Shown here in pieces: positions 43,683-50,759 of a stretch of 64,000 nucleotides of DNA (position 1 is the first letter of the stretch; every line of letters begins with the position of its first letter). The notes below the pieces were generated by a model. It was not told the DNA's origin, ran no database searches, and worked only from the letters and a program-made list of their open reading frames with translations. A program made the translations under genes and the position numbers. Source of the stretch: Rubrivivax sp. (GTDB taxonomy: Bacteria; Pseudomonadota; Gammaproteobacteria; Burkholderiales; Burkholderiaceae_C); NCBI GenBank assembly GCA_022842595.1, contig JALHPF010000022.1:1-64000 (forward strand), written 5' to 3'.

Positions 43683-44288
43683 TCAGGGCACCAGGGTGCG
43701 CTCGAAGCACACATCGTCCAGGCGCAGCTCGGCAGCGCCGAGCGTCAGGCTGCGAATGCCATCCTTGCTTTGCACACGCATGCGGCCACCGACCCAGCCG
43801 GTGCGGTCACCCGGCGACGCCTGCTGCACGTCGAAACGCGCTGGGTGTGCACCGGTTCCGATCTGCTGGCCATCGAGCTTGTTGAAGGCACCGCGCCACT
43901 CGCGGCGTGCGCCGTTGACTTCGACCATCGCTGCGCGCGCGCCTTCGGCGCCCGGCTGGTGCGCGTAGCGCAGGGTGACTTGCTGCACCCCTTCGCGCGG
44001 CAGCAACTGCACGGACAGATTGACGCCGTACATCTCGGGTGCGGTGCCGCCGGCGATCTTCTGGCTCGGCATCAGCCTCAGGCTGCGTTCGGTGCCTTCG
44101 CCTTGGGTGACGCCGTCCAGCACCAGCGGGCGCACGCGGACCTGTCCGATCCCGATATCCACGGGCACGCCGTCCACCGGGTACACCGCATCGGCGGGCT
44201 GCCCGCTGAAGTCGTAGCAGGTCTTGGCTTGCACCGCTGCGGCGGCAAGCGCGGACGAAAGCAGAACAAGGCAGAGAGTGTGTTTCAC
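43683..44288 (-). CDS. Hypothetical exported protein
   Basis: 201 residues from GTG 44288, with GGAG 6 nt upstream. Signal peptide VKHTLCLVLLSSALAAAAVQA. The mature part looks like a single beta-sandwich (strand patterns VRVRPLVLDG, RMRVQSKDGIRSLTLGAAELRLDDVCFE), with two cysteines near the mature N-terminus and the C-terminus that may pair. No family recognised. It lies 69 bp upstream of the kinase gene on the same strand and may belong to the same regulon. A GC-rich hairpin (AAGGCC…GGCCTT at about 44320-44343) lies in its leader. Confidence 0.65.
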   Translation of the reverse strand: MKHTLCLVLLSSALAAAAVQAKTCYDFSGQPADAVYPVDGVPVDIGIGQVRVRPLVLDGVTQGEGTERSLRLMPSQKIAGGTAPEMYGVNLSVQLLPREGVQQVTLRYAHQPGAEGARAAMVEVNGARREWRGAFNKLDGQQIGTGAHPARFDVQQASPGDRTGWVGGRMRVQSKDGIRSLTLGAAELRLDDVCFERTLVP

Positions 44289-45003
44289 GCTGAGCTCCAA
44301 GATGGGTTCGAGGGACAAGGCCATCGGGACGATCGGCCTTGTAGGTATGAACGCCGTTCGGTCTGGCGATCCGGACGGCCCGACCCGAAACCCCCTAGCT
44401 TGTTGCAACGCCTGAATAGGGCGCCCGAAACGCTCGAGTGGATTCGTGAAGATGGCCGAGATCAGTGGGCCTTTGCCTTCGACGGCATGAGCTGGCAGCC
44501 GTTCGAACGCCTCGTCGGCGAAGGCTTTCGCCTCAACCGCTATCGCGTCGTGGAGACCGGTGGCGGCGGGGCAGACGGCGGCATGGATCCTGCGATGAAC
44601 CAGGGCGGCGAGGAGGCCACCAGCCTGGCGGAGATGGACGCCGCGATCGTGGCCATCCGCAAACAGCCTGCCGGTTTCGAAGAGATCCAGACCTCGGCCC
44701 TTACCGCGGTCAACGGCGGCGAGAAGATCCCGAAGCGGGCCGGCCTGATACCGCCACTCGCGTGCCGTGGCACCCGATGCGGGTCTCGGCAACAGGCGGT
44801 GTCCGCCACGTTGCCGAGCGATCGTGAAATGTTCGGCACCTGCCCCAAGAGCTGGGAGATGGGCAACGCACCGTGACCGATGCCGCCGCGTGACTGGGTC
44901 GAGTTCTACCTGCTTCGGGATAGTGACGGCGATACGGTGCAACGGGAACCGCTGAAACCTGCCATCGCCGCCATGGACTTCGCCGGCGAGCGCCCTGCCC
45001 GGC
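44289..45003. other. Long gap with one doubtful plus-strand frame
   Basis: 715 bp without a secure gene. From TTG 44400 or ATG 44488 to TAA-free stop at 44876 a plus-strand frame reads fairly protein-like (DQWAFAFDGMSWQPFERL, FRLNRYRVVETGGGG) but has no recognised domain and no convincing ribosome-binding site; its end is low complexity. It may be a decayed gene. An imperfect hairpin is at 44320-44343. Nothing else was seen. Confidence 0.45.
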
Positions 45004-47208
45004 TCAGAAGCGTTGCCAGGTCCCTGCCAGGCCCTGCTGCTCGACCCCAGGCAGATTCCAGTCGCACACGCCGCTGGGGAAGATGGCCTTCAGTCGCGCC
45101 CAGTGTGATCGCGAGTTCAGCCCCGGGTAGTCGGCCGGATTCAGCGCCTTGGTCTGGCACTTCACGATGTCGGCCGCGATCGGCGCCCCCGCCACTTCGC
45201 GCGGGAAGGAATTGGATGGGTAGAGCTGCTCGCAGCTGGTCCCGGGGTCACGTACCTGGCGTTGTGCGATGAAGGTGGGCGCTGCTGCACGCGTGTTGCA
45301 GCCTTCCTGAAGGTCGGCAGGCTTGTTCTGCACCACCTTCTCGATGTCGGGGATGGTGCGTGTGTCGGCCTTGATGGCCGTCACCCAGTCGTCCATCGCC
45401 AGGATCATGCGTTGCAGCAAGGGGCTGTTCGTGCTGTACAGACCGAAGCGGTTGTCTTCGACCACCATGACGTGGTTGTCGCTGCGGCCGTTGGCCTTCT
45501 GCAGCCGCTCGCGCATCGAGAACGAGTGGTAGCGGACATGGATGTCGCCGTTGACGACTTCGTCGTTGAATGCGCGATAGTCGATGATGGGAATCGAGGC
45601 CAGTCCGCCACCGCCATTGGCCATTCGCCCGCTGCTGTAGCCCGCGCGCGTGGCCTGCAGGTCGGCAACGGTGCGCTGGCCGGGGGGCATGATGGTGGCG
45701 TCGATGTCGAAGCCGGCCACCTTCTCGTTCAGGTCGATGAACTGCGCCAGGCTGATCAGGCCCTGTTGCAGCAGCTTGTAGCCGTATTGCACGCCGACGT
45801 TGTCCAGCGGCCGCCGCGCAAAACCGGTGCCGGGGTCACGGCCGAAGTTGTTGACGGTGTGGTCGTAGACCGTGCAGCGCACGCCCGTGGGGTTGGTGAC
45901 CGGGTTGTAGCGCTGGGCTTCCGGCACGGCGGCGCAACTCGTCGATCCGGGCTTGGGGTCGATGCGCCTGGCGCCGATGGCCACGTTGGGCGCCGTGGCG
46001 TAGACCTGGAAGCCGGTGACCAGACGCTTTTGCTCGTTGGTCCAGGGCACCCCGGCGCGGGTGTTGAAGTAGTTGTCCAGCAACCAGGCATCGGTGATGA
46101 ACTGGGTGGTGGCGAACAGCACCTCCGGGAAGCTGCAGCCCGGGATGATGCCGTCCAGCAGGCCGGGGTAGTTGTCGCTGATCTGGTGCTGGGCATAGGA
46201 CCCGCCCGAACACCCGAAGCCCTGCGTATGTCGCGGCGGCCCGTAGGCTTCGATGAAGCGCTCCTTGACCATCATCATGGCTTCGGCCGCGGTCAGGTCG
46301 TTGCAGTTGTTGCCGAACACGTTCAGTGTCGAAGACGCGACGGCGTAACCCTTGCCGAGCATGAAGTTGTCTGTGACGCCACCCGTGCTGGCGCCCTGGC
46401 GATACCAGCCGCCGATGCAGCCACCGCCAAAGGTGTAGATGAGCCGGCCGTTCCAGTGGGCTGGCGGCTGCTGCCAGCTTGGCGCGGGTTGCGTCAGCGG
46501 GTCGTGCAGAACGGTGCTCTGATAGATGGCGCGGTTGGCCGTGCCTGTCTCCATGCGCACGATGTAGGGCACGTCGGCGCCCAGCGTCGTTGTCGTGCGG
46601 GCCATGTTGGCAGGATAGGCCGCGGCGCCTGCCGGCCACGCGGCGAAGGCGTTGGCCGTGGTGCGGTAGAAGTAGTCCACCCGGCGCGTGATGTTGCAGT
46701 GGATGTCCAGCGCCGGCCCCAGGTTGCCGCCGATCACCGGCAGCGTGAAGCTTTCGGTGGCGCAGGCATAGGGCTGCTGGTGCGGGCCCGAGAACACGGG
46801 CCCCTGGATCGGGTGGTTCTGCAGCGGCAGGCTGAGGCCGACGGGCAGGCCGCGTGAAGGCGCGGCGGTCGGGGCCGGAAGCAATGTGGCGGTGAGCATG
46901 TTGTTGCCGACGACCAGCCCGCTCACCAGGCCGGTGGCTTGGCCGAGTGCAGGGTTGGCCACGAAGCTGCCCGTGACATCGGCGCCGTTGAGCTGCACGC
47001 GCAGACGGCTCAGGTCGCTGCCTGGTGCGGCCTGGATGCGCAGCAGCGTGTTGCCACCCGTGATGGTGTCTGCCCGGCTCGACAATACCTGTGCCGTCAG
47101 ATCGCCCTGTGCATGGACCATCGGATGCAGGCCGGCCAACGCGGCTGCCAGGGTCAGCGCAGCTGCGCTGTGCGGCAGGTGTCGCCGCAGGAAAGTGGGA
47201 TGTCGCAT
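45004..47208 (-). CDS. DUF6351 family exported alpha/beta hydrolase
   Basis: 734 residues from ATG 47208, which begins a signal peptide ending HPMVHAQG near residue 32. A short beta domain (LSRLRVQLNGADVTGSF) precedes a large domain with GGGCIGGWYRQG and GFGCSGGSYAQHQISDNYPGLLDGIIPGCSFPE, a nucleophile-elbow-like GCSGG. These features match DUF6351, exported proteins with tannase/feruloyl-esterase-like folds. The substrate is unknown. The frame is open to 47448, but the upstream residues lack coding character. Confidence 0.85.
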   Translation of the reverse strand: MRHPTFLRRHLPHSAAALTLAAALAGLHPMVHAQGDLTAQVLSSRADTITGGNTLLRIQAAPGSDLSRLRVQLNGADVTGSFVANPALGQATGLVSGLVVGNNMLTATLLPAPTAAPSRGLPVGLSLPLQNHPIQGPVFSGPHQQPYACATESFTLPVIGGNLGPALDIHCNITRRVDYFYRTTANAFAAWPAGAAAYPANMARTTTTLGADVPYIVRMETGTANRAIYQSTVLHDPLTQPAPSWQQPPAHWNGRLIYTFGGGCIGGWYRQGASTGGVTDNFMLGKGYAVASSTLNVFGNNCNDLTAAEAMMMVKERFIEAYGPPRHTQGFGCSGGSYAQHQISDNYPGLLDGIIPGCSFPEVLFATTQFITDAWLLDNYFNTRAGVPWTNEQKRLVTGFQVYATAPNVAIGARRIDPKPGSTSCAAVPEAQRYNPVTNPTGVRCTVYDHTVNNFGRDPGTGFARRPLDNVGVQYGYKLLQQGLISLAQFIDLNEKVAGFDIDATIMPPGQRTVADLQATRAGYSSGRMANGGGGLASIPIIDYRAFNDEVVNGDIHVRYHSFSMRERLQKANGRSDNHVMVVEDNRFGLYSTNSPLLQRMILAMDDWVTAIKADTRTIPDIEKVVQNKPADLQEGCNTRAAAPTFIAQRQVRDPGTSCEQLYPSNSFPREVAGAPIAADIVKCQTKALNPADYPGLNSRSHWARLKAIFPSGVCDWNLPGVEQQGLAGTWQRF

Positions 47209-47559
47209 GGTTCTACTTCGCCTTGGTTCTGGTGGTGTGCGAGACGCGCCTGGCGGCGCGGCCTGACAGGGACGTGCGAATGGGCTTGTCTCGAACCCCT
47301 CACCCCTGGCAGCTTCGATGAGAGCACGCGCTACCCTTCGCTGGCAAGCCGGGTTCGGGAAGGCCTCTGTCTTCGAACTAGGGGGACAGGCCGGGATCAG
47401 GTCTGGTTGATGCGAACCCGCTCGCGCCGGCACGGCGCGCAGCGACACCGCGGCTTACGCGGCTCGCGTGCCTGGGCCGTGGGCGCCGGCTGAGGATCCA
47501 ACCCCAGGGGGGTCCAGGATCTTCCGGCCGCCCCGGGATGGCCACATCGATCTTCGGCT

Positions 47560-48050
47560 TGCCGGCGCCGCAGTTCGGGATGCTGCCTGTCGCGACAGCG
47601 TCGGCATCTCGACCGTCTTCGGCAACGCCCCTGTCTCCGAAACAGACCGGGTGATGCGCGCGCTCGCGCTGGAACTGGATGCCGACGCCCGGCGCAGCAG
47701 CACAGCGACGCTGCCCGTGTTCAAACCGCGTCATCACCATCTTGGCGCGACGGCAGGGCCACCGCGTTCATCCCAGCGAGAACCGCGCCACCGGTTTCAT
47801 GCTGTTCGGGTATGGGGCTGTCTTCGGGACCTCAACGCCGTGCTCGACCCGCAGGCTGTGCCGATCATCCTGGCCCCGGGCGTCCCCGTGGTGCTCATCC
47901 CTTGCACCGCGGCGCGGCGCTGCTGATGACCCAGCAGGCAGGCCTGCCCGCGTCAGCGAGAGCAATCGTCCAGGCGCTTGACTGCAACATCGTGAACATG
48001 GGTGTCGGCCCATGGTTCCCCAGGCTCGAAGCAAACTGCAAAGCAGCGGC
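47560..48050 (+). pseudogene. Decayed nucleoside hydrolase-like gene
   Basis: Two pieces of a nucleoside hydrolase (Urh/Rih family) can be read on the plus strand. One is SVGISTVFGNAPVSETDR at about 47598-47652, matching the conserved G(I)STVFGN block. The other is NAVLDPQAVPIILAPGVPVVLIP at about 47830-47900, matching the conserved DPEAA…VLASGVPxxLxP block. The metal-binding DxDxxxDD opening is not recognisable, the middle of the protein is missing, and the frame changes near 47925 to continue as MTQQAGLPASARAIVQAL. It is therefore a truncated, frameshifted remnant. Confidence 0.55.
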
Positions 48051-48053
48051 GCG

Positions 48054-49124
48054 TCACTTCACGCGTGGCGCCTTGGTCAGCTTGTCGGGCTGGCTCAGCC
48101 GACCGGCCCGCAGTTCCTTGACCGCCTGAACCACCGAGCGCGCGACGTTGCGCGCTTCTTCCTGAACGGCCTGGTCCGCATCGAGCGCGTCGTGGCTGTC
48201 GTAGTAGGGTCCGTAATAGCCGATGTAGCGGTCGAGCCTGGCGGCGGCGCCGGCAGCGATGAGCCCCATCCAATCGAGCCAGTCGGTGAGGTTGCGGCGG
48301 TGGACTTCGACGCCGGCCACATCGCCATGCACCACCACGCCATAGGCCCGGCCGGCCAGGTGCTTGGGGTAGTCCCAGCCCTTCTCTTCGATGGCCTTGG
48401 CTTCGGCCACGCGCTTGCCGTGCGTCGTCGTCGGGTCCGGGTTGCCGCCGTCGGCCGCGACCAGGCGATCGATCATCAGCTTCAGCGGGCTCGGAGACTG
48501 GTACCAGTAGGTCGGCGCCAGGATGATCACGGCGTGCGCCGCCACCCAGCGCTCGTAGATCTCGGCCATCCAGTCGTCGGCCTGGTTCAGCGCATGGTTG
48601 GGGTAGCAGCTGCAGGGCCAGTGGCACAGCGGCATCGCGCTCGACACGCAGCCCTTGCACGGGTGGATGTTGCGGCCGTACTCCGAGGTGACGAGGCTCA
48701 GGTCCAGCACATCGGCCTGCATGCCCGAACCCTCGACGACGTGCCGGGCGCTTTCGGTCAGTCGCCAGGTCTTCGACACCTCCCCTGGGCAGGTGCCGTC
48801 GTTGCGGGCGCTGCCGCAGATCAGCAGCACGCGTGACGGCGCCGTGCTGTCGCCCCACAGCTTTTGCGCCGCCTGCAGACGCGCGCGGGTGTCCAGCCAC
48901 TGCACCGAGAGTTCGTGGACGGGATCGGCGAACTCGGGCCCGGCGGGCCGGGTGATCGGCGCCTTGCGGCCTTCCTGGTGCGCTTCCCACGCGATGGCCT
49001 CGAGCCTCGCGATGGCATCGCGTTCGCCTGCGAAGGCGGGGTCGTAGAAGCGCACCTGGAAGCGTTCCTGGAACTGTGCGCGTGTCAGAGGCGCTGGCGC
49101 CTGTCCGGTTCGGATCTTGGTCAT
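48054..49124 (-). CDS. NADPH-dependent FMN reductase/flavodoxin-fold protein
   Basis: 356 residues. An N-terminal about 95-residue extension precedes a flavodoxin-like fold with the phosphate-binding motif LLICGSARNDGTCPGE near residue 100. A Cys-rich segment IHPCKGCVSSAMPLCHWPCSC near 155 and APTYWYQSPSPLKLMIDRL near 203 follow. It probably binds FMN and reduces quinones, metals or other acceptors. The five-cysteine segment is unusual and could hold a metal or [Fe-S] centre. It is downstream of the sdhB/oxidase region on the same strand, with a 345-bp gap. Confidence 0.85.
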   Translation of the reverse strand: MTKIRTGQAPAPLTRAQFQERFQVRFYDPAFAGERDAIARLEAIAWEAHQEGRKAPITRPAGPEFADPVHELSVQWLDTRARLQAAQKLWGDSTAPSRVLLICGSARNDGTCPGEVSKTWRLTESARHVVEGSGMQADVLDLSLVTSEYGRNIHPCKGCVSSAMPLCHWPCSCYPNHALNQADDWMAEIYERWVAAHAVIILAPTYWYQSPSPLKLMIDRLVAADGGNPDPTTTHGKRVAEAKAIEEKGWDYPKHLAGRAYGVVVHGDVAGVEVHRRNLTDWLDWMGLIAAGAAARLDRYIGYYGPYYDSHDALDADQAVQEEARNVARSVVQAVKELRAGRLSQPDKLTKAPRVK

Positions 49125-49469
49125 GATCGGACACGCTGGCGGCCCCGGAAATGGCCTCGCGCGAACGCCGGGCAGCTCGGCCGCAGGCCATCAGGTGGCG
49201 TGGTCGAGAGTCCGTGCACGGCGTTGAAGAGGTGAGGCATGCGGTGTCCTGGCTGGGAGATCCGGCCCAATACGGTTGACGCTGATGCATGGTCTACCCT
49301 GATCGCCGAACCGTCCGTGCGTTGCCGAACATCGAGATGCCCGGTCGCGCGCGAATCAGCGCGAGGCGCTGCTTGCCGCGACATGACGGGCGTCCAGCCG
49401 CGCAACCCCCGTCCATTCGGCTGCGTATGCAGCGCCCGCTGCGCGATGCGGATCCTCGAGCGGAAGCCC
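49125..49469. other. Intergenic gap, nothing recognised
   Basis: 345 bp between the flavoprotein gene and sdhB. Short frames on both strands have no recognisable content. It presumably holds the flavoprotein promoter, but no motif was identified. Confidence 0.5.
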
Positions 49470-50168
49470 TCAGACACTGCGTCGCACCATCATCTCTTTG
49501 ATCTTGCCGATGGCCAGTGCCGGGTTCAGCCCTTTGGGGCAGACGTCGGTGCAGTTCAAGATCGTTCGGCATCGGAACAGGCGGTAGGGATCCTGAAGGT
49601 CGTCCAGTCGTTTGCCGCTGGCTTGGTCGCGGCTGTCCACCAGGAAACGGTAGGCCTGCAGCAACCCGGCCGGCCCGACGTACTTGTCGGGGTTCCACCA
49701 GAAGCTGGGGCAAGCGCTGGTGCAGCAGGCGCACAGGATGCATTCGTACAAGCCGTTCAGTTCTTCCCGTGCCATCGGCGACTGCAGGCGCTCCCGCTCG
49801 GGCGGCCGGTCGTCGTTCACCAGCCAGGGCCTGATGGAGTGGTACTGCTTGAAGAAGCCGGTCATGTCGACGAACAGGTCGCGGACCACCGGCAGGCCAG
49901 GCAGTGGCTTCAGCACCACTGTTTTCGGCAGCGAGCGCATAGGGGTCACACACGCCAGGCCATTCTTGCCATTGATGTTCATGGCGTCCGAGCCGCAGAT
50001 TCCTTCGCGGCAGGACCGGCGGAAACTCAGACTGGGGTCCATCGCCTTCAGGCGTGTCAGCACGTCCAGCAGCATGTGGTCAGCGTTGTCCACCTCCAGC
50101 TCCATCACCTGCATTCGCGGCCTCTCGTCGGCATCCGGGTCGTAGCGGTAGATGTGGAAACTGTGCAT
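49470..50168 (-). CDS. sdhB: Succinate dehydrogenase iron-sulfur subunit, isolated
   Basis: 232 residues starting MHSFHIYRYDPD. The [2Fe-2S] domain shows SCREGICGSDAMNINGKNGLAC; the C-terminal domain has CILCACCTSAC and CRTILNCTDVCPKG for the [4Fe-4S] and [3Fe-4S] clusters. All ligands of a working SdhB are present. No sdhA, sdhC or sdhD is in the window, so it is detached from the usual sdhCDAB operon. It is probably a second copy or serves another flavoprotein. The neighbouring oxidase genes suggest electron transfer. Confidence 0.92.
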   Translation of the reverse strand: MHSFHIYRYDPDADERPRMQVMELEVDNADHMLLDVLTRLKAMDPSLSFRRSCREGICGSDAMNINGKNGLACVTPMRSLPKTVVLKPLPGLPVVRDLFVDMTGFFKQYHSIRPWLVNDDRPPERERLQSPMAREELNGLYECILCACCTSACPSFWWNPDKYVGPAGLLQAYRFLVDSRDQASGKRLDDLQDPYRLFRCRTILNCTDVCPKGLNPALAIGKIKEMMVRRSV

Positions 50169-50453
50169 GGTGGCGATCAGGGGATAGACGGGCGGAGGTA
50201 GCGGTGAGCCCGGTCGACCAAGCTCAGCATCTCGTCGGCTGCTCGCAGCGTGATCGGATGGGGCGTAAAGCCGGCTCGCGGTGAGATGTGGGTCGCCATG
50301 CCTCGCGCGAGGGACAACTGTCGATCCAAGGTGTTGACGGGCCCGACACCGAACCTGTGCTCCTGGCGCGGTCACTCGAAGGCCACCTCGTGACGCTTGA
50401 CGTGGTCCTGCCTGCCGGCAGCGGCGCGCGCGCCCTGCAACTGTGCTTCCCGC

Positions 50454-50759
50454 TCACGGCAGAAAAACCACGGAGGGCAGTGCGGTAAACATCACCGCCG
50501 CCGTCGCGATGGCGACAGCCCCTCGCGCAAAGCGGTAGCTCCAGCCCGGGAGGCTGCCATCGGCGTGTCGAGCCTTCAATCGAACGTAGTGCACACCCAC
50601 GGCCAGCAGCGCGATCGCGGTGAATGCCCACGCCAATGCGTTGGCTGTCCGCTGGTGCGGCCAGATTTCGCCCGCAGCCCAGAGCATCATGAAGTGAACG
50701 AACCAGATTGCAAAAGCCGTGATGATCGGCTGCCAGCTCGACTGCTTCAGCACCTTCAC
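50454..50759 (-). CDS. Small membrane protein of oxidase operon
   Basis: 101 residues with three hydrophobic helices (PIITAFAIWFVHFMMLWAAGEIW, ALAWAFTAIALLAVGVHYV, FARGAVAIATAAVMFTALPSVVFL). The GTG start overlaps the stop of the fused subunit I+III gene (GTGA), so translation is coupled. It is in the position of subunit IV-like small proteins of haem-copper oxidases. No family name assigned. Confidence 0.75.
   Translation of the reverse strand: MKVLKQSSWQPIITAFAIWFVHFMMLWAAGEIWPHQRTANALAWAFTAIALLAVGVHYVRLKARHADGSLPGWSYRFARGAVAIATAAVMFTALPSVVFLP

Noticed and set aside
41154..44876. 1240-codon plus-strand frame opposite the Ser/Thr kinase
   Set aside because: Shadow for most of its length; only the last part (44400-44876) lies in free DNA and is noted as doubtful.
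50288..50488. Plus-strand frame of 66 codons with coding-like text (GPDTEPVLLARSLEGHLVTL)
   Set aside because: No ribosome-binding site or family, and it overlaps the end of a better supported gene; at most a remnant. The 285-bp gap 50169-50453 shows nothing else.
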